Shown here: one piece after another, positions 50,047 through 58,684 of the stretch
Layout of the letters: every line of letters starts with the position of its first letter
Numbering within the stretch: the first letter of the stretch is position 1
Origin: Caulobacteraceae bacterium UBA3198
Lineage (GTDB): Bacteria; Pseudomonadota; Alphaproteobacteria; Caulobacterales; Caulobacteraceae
Direction of reading: 5' to 3'
Length of the DNA: 64,000 nucleotides
NCBI GenBank assembly: GCA_002363865.1
Contig: DEWY01000013.1
Span: 472,033-536,032, forward strand
Position numbers and translations under genes: made by a program
The notes under the pieces: generated by a model
The model's input: the letters and a program-made list of their open reading frames with translations, nothing else
The model's database searches: none
Told to the model about the DNA's origin: nothing

Positions 50047-51705
50047 ATGGACCGGTACGACTACATCATCATCGGCGCAGGCTCGGCGGGTTGCGTGCTC
50101 GCCAACCGGCTCAGCGAGAACCCGGCGACAAAGGTCCTGCTGCTGGAGGCGGGCGGGCGCGACAACTCCCTCATGGTCAAGATGCCGGCCGGGGTCGGCG
50201 GTCTGATCGGCAAGGAGGGCCCGCACAACTGGGGCTTCTGGACCGAGCCCGAGCCCCACCTGAACGACCGCAAGCTGTGGTGGCCCAGGGGCCGCGGCTG
50301 GGGCGGATCGTCCTCGATCAACGGCATGATCTACATCCGCGGCCATGCCCGGGACTATGACCAGTGGCGCCAGATGGGGCTGTCGGGATGGTCCTATGCC
50401 GAGGTGCTGCCCTATTTCAAACGCTCCGAGGCCCTGGAAGGGGGCGGCGACGCCTGGCACGGGGGCGAGGGCCCGCTGAAGGTCTCCAAGGCCTCTTCGC
50501 CCAATCCGATCTATGCGGCCACCATCGAGGCCGGCCGGCAGGCGGGTCATCCGATCACCAAGGATTTCAATGGCTTCCAACAGGAAGGCTGGGGTCCCTA
50601 TCAGCTCACCGTCCATGACGGCCAGCGCTGGAGCGCCGCCCGGGGCTATCTGCATCCGGCCCTGAAGCGGCCGAACCTGACCTGCCTGACCGGCGCGCGG
50701 ACCACCCGCATCGTCATCGAGGACGGGCGCGCGGTCGGCGTCGAGTACATGGACGATAAGACCCAGGCCAAGACCATCGTCCACGCTGACGCCGAGGTTC
50801 TGCTCTGCGCCGGCGCGGTGCAGTCGCCGCAGATTCTGCAGCTGTCAGGCATCGGCGATTCCCAGGAGCTGGCCGCCCATGGCATCCCGGTGGTGCATGA
50901 GCTGAAAGGCGTCGGCGCCAATCTGCAGGACCACCTGGACGTCACCCTGTCCTGGGAGTGCCCGCAGCCGATCACCGCCTATTCCATGCGCAAGGGCCTG
51001 ATCAGGACGCTCGGCGTGGGCATGAACTACGTCTTCTTCAACAAGGGCCCGGGGCGTCAGCAGTTCCTGGAATCGGGCGCCTTCCTGCGTTCGCGTCCGG
51101 ACCTGGACCGGCCCGACCTGCAGATCCACTGCGTCCTGGCCATCATGCAGGACCACGGCAAGGTGGCTGTGGCCAAGGACGGCTTCACCTTCCACGTCTG
51201 CCAGTTGCGCCCCGAAAGCCGCGGGCGGGTGGGGCTGCGCTCGGCCGATCCGATGGATCATCCGGCCATCTTCGCCAACTACCTGGCCACCGAGGAGGAC
51301 CGCCGCGCCATCCGCGAGGGGGTTAAGATGATGCGCGAGGTGGCCCGTCAGGCGGCGCTCGATCCCTATCGCGGGCCGGAGTACTCGCCGGGCGAGGCGG
51401 TGCAGACCGACGAGGAGATCGACGCCTGGATCAAGCGCACCTCGGAGACCATCTATCACCCGGTGGGCACCTGTAAGATGGGCGCCGACGGCGACGCCAT
51501 GGCGGTGGTCGACGCCGAGCTGAAGGTCCGGGGCCTGACCGGCCTGCGGGTCATCGACGCCTCGGTCATGCCGACCCTGGTGGGGGGCAACACCAATGCG
51601 CCAACCATCATGATCGCCGAGAAGGCTTCGGATATGATCCTCGGGCGTCCGGCCCTGCCGGCCGAAGACGCGCCGGTTTACGAAGACGGTCAGCAGGCCG
51701 CCTGA
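50047..51705 (+). CDS. GMC-family FAD-dependent oxidoreductase (choline dehydrogenase-like)
   Basis: A 552-residue GMC oxidoreductase. FAD motif IIIGAGSAGCVLANRL (7-21), PRGRGWGGSSSINGMIYIRGH (GMC signature 1), LCAGAVQSPQILQLSGIG (signature 2), then YHPVGTCKMG and VGGNTNAPTIMIAEKA with the catalytic His/Asn pair. It oxidises an alcohol (choline dehydrogenase or alcohol dehydrogenase subgroup); substrate unknown. The upstream in-frame region to 49969 lacks the dinucleotide motif and is not part of the protein. Confidence 0.95.
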   Translation: MDRYDYIIIGAGSAGCVLANRLSENPATKVLLLEAGGRDNSLMVKMPAGVGGLIGKEGPHNWGFWTEPEPHLNDRKLWWPRGRGWGGSSSINGMIYIRGHARDYDQWRQMGLSGWSYAEVLPYFKRSEALEGGGDAWHGGEGPLKVSKASSPNPIYAATIEAGRQAGHPITKDFNGFQQEGWGPYQLTVHDGQRWSAARGYLHPALKRPNLTCLTGARTTRIVIEDGRAVGVEYMDDKTQAKTIVHADAEVLLCAGAVQSPQILQLSGIGDSQELAAHGIPVVHELKGVGANLQDHLDVTLSWECPQPITAYSMRKGLIRTLGVGMNYVFFNKGPGRQQFLESGAFLRSRPDLDRPDLQIHCVLAIMQDHGKVAVAKDGFTFHVCQLRPESRGRVGLRSADPMDHPAIFANYLATEEDRRAIREGVKMMREVARQAALDPYRGPEYSPGEAVQTDEEIDAWIKRTSETIYHPVGTCKMGADGDAMAVVDAELKVRGLTGLRVIDASVMPTLVGGNTNAPTIMIAEKASDMILGRPALPAEDAPVYEDGQQAA

Positions 51706-51728
51706 TTGCAACGAGAAGGAGGTCGCTC

Positions 51729-52679
51729 ATGGAACTGCGCAGACTGGGACGTTCGGACCTGAAGATCGCCCCGCTGATGCTGGGGACCAACGTCTTTGGC
51801 TGGACGGCCGATGAGAAGACCTCCTTCTCGATCCTCGACGCCTTTGTCGACGCAGGCTTCAACGCCGTCGACACCGCCGATGTCTATTCCCGCTGGTCGC
51901 CGGCCGGGGCCGGCGCCTCGGAGACCGTGATCGGAAACTGGCTCGCCCAGGGCGGTCGGCGCGACAAAATCGTGCTGGCCACCAAGGTCGGCATGGAAAT
52001 GGGCGAGGGGATGAAGGGGCTGTCGGCCGCCTATATCGAACAGGCGGTGGAAGCCTCGTTGAAGCGGCTGAAGACCGACTATATCGATCTCTATCAGTCT
52101 CACCGGGATGACGCAGACACGCCGCTGGCCGAGACCGCCGAGGCCTATGGGCGGCTGATCAAGGCGGGCAAGGTGCGGGTGGTGGGTTCGTCCAATTTCA
52201 CCGCCGAGCGGCTGAAATCGGCCATCGACACCGCCAGGGACCTTGGCGTCCCGCGTTATGAGAGCGAACAGCCGCTCTACAATCTCTATGACCGCGCGGG
52301 TTTCGAAGGCGCCCTGCAGAAGCTCTGCATCGACGAAGAGATCGGCGTCATCCCCTTCTATGGTCTGGCCAGCGGCTTCCTGACCGGTAAGTACCGCTCT
52401 GAGGCCGATCTGGGCAAAAGCCCCCGGGGCGGCGGCGCCAAGAAGTACATGACCGACCGCGGCATGCGGATCCTGGGCGCCCTGGACGAGGTGGCTGGCG
52501 GCCATGGGGCGACCCCGGCCCAGGTGGCGCTCGCCTGGGTCATGGCCCAGGCTGGCCTCACCGCGCCCATCGCCAGCGCCACCAGCGTGGCTCAGCTGCA
52601 GGAGCTGGTGGGGGCGGCGCAGCTGTCTCTCAGCGCAGAGGATCTCAAGGCCCTGGATACGGCGAGCGCCCCGGAGTGA
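51729..52679 (+). CDS. Aldo/keto reductase
   Basis: A 316-residue aldo/keto reductase of the AKR11/AKR12-like (YghZ/IolS) group. Active-site Asp (NAVDTADVYS, Asp48-51 region), Tyr53, Lys near 83 (VLATKVGMEM) and a His in YQSHRDD are present; NADP(H) binding is in the C-terminal SNFTAERLKSA and ITSATSVAQLQELV region. Cytoplasmic; substrate unknown. AAGGAGG lies six to eight bases before the ATG and 24 bp after the GMC gene, so the two are probably co-transcribed. Confidence 0.95.
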   Translation: MELRRLGRSDLKIAPLMLGTNVFGWTADEKTSFSILDAFVDAGFNAVDTADVYSRWSPAGAGASETVIGNWLAQGGRRDKIVLATKVGMEMGEGMKGLSAAYIEQAVEASLKRLKTDYIDLYQSHRDDADTPLAETAEAYGRLIKAGKVRVVGSSNFTAERLKSAIDTARDLGVPRYESEQPLYNLYDRAGFEGALQKLCIDEEIGVIPFYGLASGFLTGKYRSEADLGKSPRGGGAKKYMTDRGMRILGALDEVAGGHGATPAQVALAWVMAQAGLTAPIASATSVAQLQELVGAAQLSLSAEDLKALDTASAPE

Positions 52680-52746
52680 GCCTCGGTTGACTTCAGCGGG
52701 GCTTGGTGGGCTTGCTGGCCTCATGTTGAGCGCACGTTCAGATCGG

Positions 52747-52893
52747 ATCCGGATACGGGGGAAGGACCTCGCGGCAGGCTTCCAGCCCCGGGTCTGCGCT
52801 GCGCGTCAGCCGAGCCCGGGGACATCGCTGAGTCATTGAGATCCGGATGGGTGGGAGGCCGATCTGGACTCCCGTCCCATTCCAAATCCGGAT
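52747..52893. repeat. Three copies of palindrome ATCCGGAT upstream of rnk-like gene
   Basis: The perfect 8-bp palindrome ATCCGGAT occurs at 52747-52754, 52841-52848 and 52886-52893, all in the 222-bp gap before the Rnk-like gene. Spacing is 94 and 45 bp. This suggests repeated regulator binding; no regulator is known for it. Confidence 0.4.
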
Positions 52894-52901
52894 GCTATGC
52901 C

Positions 52902-53327
52902 ATGACAGCCCGAGCCGCAGCCGCTTCACGCCCCACCATCATCCTCACTGAGACCGACGCCGACCGGATCACCGATCTGGCCCTGGGGGCGATGCAACGC
53001 GCTCCAGAGGTCGCCCGGCTCCTGCTGGAAGAGGTGGAACGGGCGGAGGTCCGACCCCATGGCGAGATGCCTGTCGACGTCGTCAGCATGGGCGCTCGTG
53101 TGGAGTTCGTCGATCAGGCCCATGGGGAGGCCCGCGCCGTCACCCTGGTCTATCCAGCCGAGGCTGACATCGCCGCGGGGCGAATTTCGATCTTAAGTCC
53201 CGTGGGGGCTGGCCTGCTCGGCCTGCGGCCCGGCCAGTCCATTCAGTGGCCTGACCGAGACGGGCGAGAGCGGGCGCTGCGCGTGGTCAGCGTCCGACCG
53301 GCGGCCGGTCCGGCCGACCCGGCCTGA
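52902..53327 (+). CDS. Rnk-like GreA/GreB-domain protein
   Basis: A 141-residue protein. Residues about 15-60 form an N-terminal helical hairpin (DADRITDLALGAMQRAPEVARLLLEEVERAEV); residues about 60-135 form the FKBP-like GreA C-terminal domain (VVSMGARVEFVDQ, LVYPAEADIAAGRISILSPVGAGLLGLRPG). It matches the regulator of nucleoside diphosphate kinase (Rnk) layout, which binds RNA polymerase. The short N-terminal hairpin lacks the acidic tip that gives Gre cleavage activity. ATG at 52902 is used. Confidence 0.88.
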   Translation: MTARAAAASRPTIILTETDADRITDLALGAMQRAPEVARLLLEEVERAEVRPHGEMPVDVVSMGARVEFVDQAHGEARAVTLVYPAEADIAAGRISILSPVGAGLLGLRPGQSIQWPDRDGRERALRVVSVRPAAGPADPA

Positions 53328-53339
53328 GGTTTGCGCGCC

Positions 53340-54095
53340 ATGCTGACCGACCCGCTGTTCTACGCCCTGGCTGTCCCGGCGGTGATCCTGTTGGGCCTGG
53401 CCAAGGGCGGATTTGCAGGCGTCGGCGCCATCTCCCTGCCGCTCCTGGCCCTGGCCATTTCGCCGGTGCAGGCCGCCGCCATCCTGCTGCCGGTGCTGAT
53501 CCTGCAGGATGTGGTCGGCGTCTGGGCCTTCCGGCGCAGCTGGGACCGGGACATTCTGATGCTGATGATCCCCTCGGCGGCGGTGGGCATCGTGCTGGGC
53601 TATCTGCTGGCCGCCGAGGTTTCAGCCACCGCGGTCCTGGCCGTGCTGGGGGGCATCAGCATCGTGTTTGCTTTGCATCGCCTGTGGCTGGCCCGCGGCG
53701 GCGGGGTGCAGGCGCCCAAGGATGCGCCCCTGGCCCTGGGCGCCCTGCTGGGCGCAGCCTCAGGCTTCACCAGCCAGATCGCCCATGCCGGTCAGCCGCC
53801 GTTCCAGATGTGGGTGCTGCCCAAGAATCTGAGCCCGCCGGTCCTGGTGGGGACCACGGCGATCTTCTTTGCGGTGATCAACTGGATCAAGGTCCCGGCC
53901 TATCTGGCGCTAGGCCAGTTCACGGCGCAGAACCTGATGACCGCTGCGGTGCTCGCGCCGCTGGCTGTCGCCTCGACCTTCGCCGGGGTCTGGCTGGTCC
54001 GCCGGATCAAGGCCGAGCAGTTCTACACCGCCATCTACATCCTTATGATCCTGGTGGGCGCTCAGCTCCTGTGGAAGGCGCTGGGACCCGGCTGA
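53340..54095 (+). CDS. TSUP family (TauE/SafE) permease
   Basis: A 251-residue protein with about 8 hydrophobic segments in the TauE/SafE arrangement (two repeats; LAKGGFAGVGAISLPLLAL in the first, TSQIAHAGQPPFQMWVLPKNLSPPVLVGTT in the second). The family moves sulfonates, sulfite or related organic anions across the inner membrane; the substrate here is unknown. It starts 12 bp after the Rnk-like gene stop, so the two may be co-transcribed. Confidence 0.92.
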   Translation: MLTDPLFYALAVPAVILLGLAKGGFAGVGAISLPLLALAISPVQAAAILLPVLILQDVVGVWAFRRSWDRDILMLMIPSAAVGIVLGYLLAAEVSATAVLAVLGGISIVFALHRLWLARGGGVQAPKDAPLALGALLGAASGFTSQIAHAGQPPFQMWVLPKNLSPPVLVGTTAIFFAVINWIKVPAYLALGQFTAQNLMTAAVLAPLAVASTFAGVWLVRRIKAEQFYTAIYILMILVGAQLLWKALGPG

Positions 54096-54104
54096 GGCGG
54101 CGGC

Positions 54105-54656
54105 TCAGGCGATCCGGCGGCCGTCGATGGCGGCCAGGCGCAGGCGCGGCGCCTCCTCATTGGCCGGTCCGCCCTTGCGGATATCTTCCAGCGAGAAGCT
54201 GAGGACGGGCTTTTCCCGCAGGCGGGTCACCATGGCGAGCGGCTGATAGAGGCCCAGGAACCGGTCCGGTCCGTTCTCGGGGCCAGCCAGGGGGGCGAAC
54301 AGCATCTCCATACCGATGGCGACGCCTTCGGCATGGGCCTTGGCGGTGACGACAATGGGTTCGGGTCGCCTACGGGCCATCTCCAGGGCGGACTGAAGAT
54401 CCATCCGGTCCTTGGCCCCGAAGAGGGAGAGGGCGTTCTGCTGACGCAGGTCGCGCTGGTGCAGCTCGGTGACGAGGCCGCCGGCCAGACGGATCGGATA
54501 GATGCCTGAACACACCCGGCCCAGCATCACCACCTGGGGCAGGAGGTCTGCGAAATCGGCGGGGCTGATGGAAGTGCGCGGCGGCGGCGCGCCCGGACGG
54601 GCCCGGCTGCGCCAATAGTCTATCAACCGTTCCGTGTTTGGATGGCACATCGACAT
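54105..54656 (-). CDS. PAS_5-type (PF07310) PAS domain protein
   Basis: A 183-residue cytoplasmic protein with a PAS_5 core: LIDYWRSRARPGAPPPRTSISPADFADLLPQVVMLGRV, then RLAGGLVTELHQRDLRQQNALSLF. The family is common in alphaproteobacteria, function unknown, sometimes with c-di-GMP or sensory roles. No output domain is attached. ATG at 54656. Convergent with the TSUP permease. Confidence 0.87.
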   Translation of the reverse strand: MSMCHPNTERLIDYWRSRARPGAPPPRTSISPADFADLLPQVVMLGRVCSGIYPIRLAGGLVTELHQRDLRQQNALSLFGAKDRMDLQSALEMARRRPEPIVVTAKAHAEGVAIGMEMLFAPLAGPENGPDRFLGLYQPLAMVTRLREKPVLSFSLEDIRKGGPANEEAPRLRLAAIDGRRIA

Positions 54657-54825
54657 CGCTGCGCGTCTCCCATAGCGGCCGGAAGTGACCGCATGGGGCT
54701 TGCAGGAAGGTTCGGGCCAGGCCGCCGTTGTCTCCATCCGGGACAGCCAGGCCGCAAACCCCTGGGAAATGGGGACTTGCGGCCCAGAATTTGCAGGGCT
54801 CGTCAGTAGAGAGTTGGAGGCCGAC

Positions 54826-55701
54826 ATGGCGCCGCATAAGACCCTGCTTGGCTTGACCCTCGGGCTTGGCCTGCTCCTGCTGGCGGGGGCCGTCCCAGAG
54901 CGCGCCCAAGCCGGCGACCCGGCCTGCTGCACCCCGCCGCCGCCGCCCTGCTGCAAGCCCCCGCCGCCGCCTCCGCCGCCGCCCAAGCCTCCCTGCTGCG
55001 CGCCGCCGGGGCATGGGGTGAAGGTTCCCAGCGTCAATGTGGTGGTGGCCCCCACGGTCGTGGTCAACGCCAGCGCCAGCGCTACGGTCAACGCCTCGGC
55101 CCGGGCCGGCGCAGGCGCCGGCGGCGGCGCGGCGGTCTATTACGGCGGCGGTGGCGGCGGCGGCGGTTACTCGCCCCCCATGGCCACCGGCGTGATCCAG
55201 GGCCTCAATGTCGAAGGCGGCCGGCGCATGAAGCGCACGGCCTATCAGGCGACCCGCTCGGCCACCCGTCGCGTGGTGATCCAGGCGGTCTGCATCGACG
55301 ATCGCCAGACGCCGCACCCGGCGGCCCAGCTGTTTCCCGAACGCGATGTCCGCGACATCTATGACGGCGAACTCTATCGCTGCGTGGCTGGCGCCCGGCT
55401 GCAGGTGACCATCGCTGAGTTTTCCGGCCAGATCGACTTTTCCGGCGGCCAGACCCTGGTCTGCGCCAAGGGCGAGGCGCTCTATCACGCGCCGGGCGGT
55501 CAGGTGACCTGCCGGCCGCAGGCCCCGGCCCGGGACTGTAACGAACGCTCTCTCCTGCGCCGCTTCGGCGCCGGGGTGAAGATCCTGACCATGGTTTCCA
55601 CCGAGACCTACACCGCCTATCGCGAGGAAGAGGAGATCAGTGAGTCCTCCTCCTCCATGGCGCTGAGCCTCGACGGCGGCGTCGGCGGCACGGTCTACTA
55701 G
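54826..55701 (+). CDS. Cys/Pro/Gly-rich secreted protein
   Basis: A 291-residue protein with a signal peptide (residues 1-28, ending AQAGD). Residues 32-62 are alternating Cys pairs and proline runs (CCTPPPPPCCKPPPPPPPPP, then PCC). Then VNVVVAPTVVVNASASATVNASARAGAG, a beta-prone Ala/Ser stretch, and a Gly-rich YYGGGGGGGGY segment. The C-terminal half has four further Cys and looks like a folded domain. Family not recognised. ATG follows GGAGG at five bases. It lies next to the M16 peptidase and holdfast-anchor operon, so a surface role is plausible. Confidence 0.85.
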   Translation: MAPHKTLLGLTLGLGLLLLAGAVPERAQAGDPACCTPPPPPCCKPPPPPPPPPKPPCCAPPGHGVKVPSVNVVVAPTVVVNASASATVNASARAGAGAGGGAAVYYGGGGGGGGYSPPMATGVIQGLNVEGGRRMKRTAYQATRSATRRVVIQAVCIDDRQTPHPAAQLFPERDVRDIYDGELYRCVAGARLQVTIAEFSGQIDFSGGQTLVCAKGEALYHAPGGQVTCRPQAPARDCNERSLLRRFGAGVKILTMVSTETYTAYREEEEISESSSSMALSLDGGVGGTVY

Positions 55702-55709
55702 AACGGGCC

Positions 55710-58589
55710 TCAGTCTTCGGGCACGACCTCGATCTTCCAGGCGGCGTCCGGGCGCAGGATGCGTTCGGCGGCCCGCTGGACATCCTCGGCGGTGACCCGC
55801 TCGGTGCCGGGGATCACGGCGCGGATGGCGTCGAGCCGTCGCGGGTCGGCCTGGCCGCCGGTCAGTTCGTTCAGCCAGTAGCCGTTGGTGACCCGCGCCC
55901 GGGAGATCCGCTCCAGCCGCGGCTGGCGGGCCCGTTCCAGTTCGTCGGATTCCACCGGCGTGGTCCGCAGGTCCGCAGCGATCTCCGCCACGTCGGCGAA
56001 GAAGTCGTCCAGCCCAGCGGGCGGAATCTCCACGCTGGCCGACATGTAGCCCCAGCCCGTCCACACATAGGAGTGGTTGTAGTTGACCGACGGGGAATAG
56101 GTGGCGCCCTGGCTTTCGCGCAGTTCTTCAGTCAGGCGCAGGCGCAGGATTTCCCCAAGTACAGCGGCTTCCCGGGCCCCTTGCGGGTCGGCGAAGAAGT
56201 CCGTGCTGGGCCAGGCCACATAGCCGATCGACTGGTCGGCGCGCCCCTTGTGCGTGCGCCGAAGGGGCGTCTCCGGCGCGGCAGGGAAGGCGACGGCGGC
56301 GGCTGAAGCCATCGTCGGCTCCGCCCGCGGGGGCAAGGCGCCCAGCGTCCGCGCCACGGCGTCGGTCGCCTTCTCCACCGTCGTGTCCCCGACGATCACC
56401 ACCTCGATGGGCGCATCCCCCAGGGGGGCGAGCTGGCTCCGCAGATCCTCCAGGCGGGCCCCGGCGATCTCATCCTTCGAGGGGAAGGTCCAGCGCCGGT
56501 CGCCAGCGTGCAGCAGACCGGCCAGGTCCCGCGACAGAACCCCATTGGCCGTGGCCTCATACTGTTCGTGAATCGTGGCGCCGGCCGCCTGGATGCGGGC
56601 GAAGGCCTCGCCGCGCCAGGCCGGGTCGGTCAGATAGGCGCCGATCACCTGCATCTGCACGTCCAGGTCCTCAGGCCGCGTCTCGCCCGACAGGGTGAAG
56701 GCTTCGTCGCTGACCCGAAGGCGCATGCCATAGACCCGGGACGCCAGCACCCGCTCCATATCTTCGGCGGTGATCTGGCCGAGGCCGCCCTCGGCGAAGG
56801 CCTGGGCCGCCCAGGCGAGGCTCTGGGCGTCGGAGGGCAGGCTTTGCAGGCCGCTTCCGACGTTCACCGCCACCAGGATCTCGTCATCCTGGAAGCGGGT
56901 CGGTTTGACCGTCAGGCGCACGCCGTTTTCAAAGCGGATAAAGACGGCGTCCAGATCGGCCACCTCGCGGGTCTCGGCGACCTTGCCGGGCGCGCCGAAG
57001 TCGGCATAGGGCCATTCCAGCTGCGACAAGGCCTCGGGCGCGCTCACCGCCGTGGCGCGGGAGGCCTCATAGGCCGCGATCACCGCAGCTTCGCCCCCTT
57101 CGACCGGAGAGGGACTGGCCAGGAAGATGAGCGGGCCTTCGCCCTGGAAGGCTTCGACCAGGGCCGCCGACACGGCCGAGGCGTCAAGCCCTTCCACAGC
57201 GGCTTCGAACAGGGCGAGATCCTGGGCCGGGCTGGTCACCACCTGATCCTCGGCGGTCGCGCCGAGGATCTGCTGGGCCAGGCTGGAGGGCCTGCGGGTG
57301 GCGGCCCCGGCGACATTGGCCTCCAGACGGGCGCGGTACTCGGCGATCTCCCGATCCAGCTCGTCCTGGCGAACCCCGTGCTCGACCAGCCGGCGCTGTT
57401 CGGCCTCGATGGCGCTCAGCGCCTCGCGCCAGCGTCCCTCCTGGGCGTTGGCCAGGATGCTGGTGGTCTCGGCCGCGCCGAACTCGTCGTTGACGAAGGC
57501 GCCCGCCCCTAGAAAGGGGGGATCGGACGCCCGGGCCAGGGCCGAAAGGCGGCGGTTCAGCACGGAGAAGCCCAGCTGCTCGATCACCTCGCCCCGGCGC
57601 CTAGCCGCGGAATCGAGGCGCTGATCCGGCCCGCGGACCCAGGCCATCTGCAGGGCCGCCTGCACGCCGGGCTCCACCGCCACCCGAGCCTCAAGGCCGC
57701 GCGGCGCGACAGGTCCAAGATCAGGGTCGTCGCCGGCCCCGCCCTCGGCGGTCCAGCCGCTGAAGGCCTCGATGATCTGCGCTTCCATGGCGTCGACGTC
57801 GAAGTCGCCGACCGCCACCAGCAGGGTCCGCTCGGGGCGGTAATAGGCCTGGTAGAAATCACGGATGGCCGAGGCCGGCGCCGAACGCAGGATTTCCACA
57901 TCGCCGATGGGGTAGCGCTCATTCAGCCGCTGGTCCTTGAGCAGGAAGGCCAGCCGGGTCTTGTAGATTCGGTAGGGCGGCGTATCGCGGGCCCGTTCCT
58001 CCGACAGCACGATGCCCCGCTCCCGGTCGACCGCGTCCTGGGCGATCAGCAGGTTCATGGCCGTCTCGCGCAGCAGCATTAGGCTGGTGGAGACGGTCTC
58101 CTCGTCGGTGCGCGGCAGGTCGAGCTTGTAGATGGTCTCATCGAAGCCGGTGGAGGCGTTGGTGTCGGCGCCGAAGGCCAGGCCCAGCCGCTCCAGAATC
58201 TTGATCATCTCCCCTTCGGGCACGGCCTCGGAGCCATTGAAGGCCATGTGCTCGAGGAAGTGGGCGAGACCCTTCTGGTCGTCGCGCTCCATCAGGGAGC
58301 CGGCGTCGATCCGCAGCCGCAGGGCCGCCTGGCCCTCAGGAATGGTCTGGCGGCGGATCGCATAGCGCAGGCCGTTGGGCAGGGCGCCGAAGCGGATGTC
58401 CGGATCGGGGGCCACATCGACCAGGGCTTGCGGCCATCGGCCAGGGGCCAGGGTCGGGGCGCGGCTGGTTTCTGAGACGCTGGGCGCGATCGAAGCCGCC
58501 AGCGGCGAGGCGAGGGGGGCCGCGCCGGCGAAGCCGGCGAGGGCGAGGGCGACGAAAAGCGCAAGCGCCGCTCGCGAGGAACCGATCAT
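55710..58589 (-). CDS. M16 family metallopeptidase (pitrilysin/insulinase-like)
   Basis: A 959-residue exported M16 peptidase. Signal peptide residues 1-24. The inverted zinc motif is HFLEH (110-114), with the distal Glu ligand in RERGIVLSEE about 75 residues later. The C-terminal M16C domains follow (KPTRFQDDEILVAVNVGSGLQ, then VEVVIVGDTTVEKATDAVA). Both M16 halves are present in one chain (ASTGFDETIYKLDLP; FPAAPETPLRRTHKGRADQSIGYVAWP). Probably degrades peptides in the periplasm. Upstream of it on the same strand is hfaD (gap 95 bp), so it may share the hfa transcript. Confidence 0.94.
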   Translation of the reverse strand: MIGSSRAALALFVALALAGFAGAAPLASPLAASIAPSVSETSRAPTLAPGRWPQALVDVAPDPDIRFGALPNGLRYAIRRQTIPEGQAALRLRIDAGSLMERDDQKGLAHFLEHMAFNGSEAVPEGEMIKILERLGLAFGADTNASTGFDETIYKLDLPRTDEETVSTSLMLLRETAMNLLIAQDAVDRERGIVLSEERARDTPPYRIYKTRLAFLLKDQRLNERYPIGDVEILRSAPASAIRDFYQAYYRPERTLLVAVGDFDVDAMEAQIIEAFSGWTAEGGAGDDPDLGPVAPRGLEARVAVEPGVQAALQMAWVRGPDQRLDSAARRRGEVIEQLGFSVLNRRLSALARASDPPFLGAGAFVNDEFGAAETTSILANAQEGRWREALSAIEAEQRRLVEHGVRQDELDREIAEYRARLEANVAGAATRRPSSLAQQILGATAEDQVVTSPAQDLALFEAAVEGLDASAVSAALVEAFQGEGPLIFLASPSPVEGGEAAVIAAYEASRATAVSAPEALSQLEWPYADFGAPGKVAETREVADLDAVFIRFENGVRLTVKPTRFQDDEILVAVNVGSGLQSLPSDAQSLAWAAQAFAEGGLGQITAEDMERVLASRVYGMRLRVSDEAFTLSGETRPEDLDVQMQVIGAYLTDPAWRGEAFARIQAAGATIHEQYEATANGVLSRDLAGLLHAGDRRWTFPSKDEIAGARLEDLRSQLAPLGDAPIEVVIVGDTTVEKATDAVARTLGALPPRAEPTMASAAAVAFPAAPETPLRRTHKGRADQSIGYVAWPSTDFFADPQGAREAAVLGEILRLRLTEELRESQGATYSPSVNYNHSYVWTGWGYMSASVEIPPAGLDDFFADVAEIAADLRTTPVESDELERARQPRLERISRARVTNGYWLNELTGGQADPRRLDAIRAVIPGTERVTAEDVQRAAERILRPDAAWKIEVVPED

Positions 58590-58684
58590 GAATACGTCCG
58601 CAGGTCACCAGAACAGCCGCCACCATCGCCGCCGGATGGGGCGAGGGCAAGGCGCGAGCGCGGCGAGGGGCGGGCGAACCTGGG

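Noticed and set aside
54370..56064. Minus-strand open frame of about 564 codons over the Cys/Pro/Gly-rich gene and M16 end
   Set aside because: It overlaps three well-supported genes, and its repeats are the antisense of poly-Pro and poly-Gly codons.
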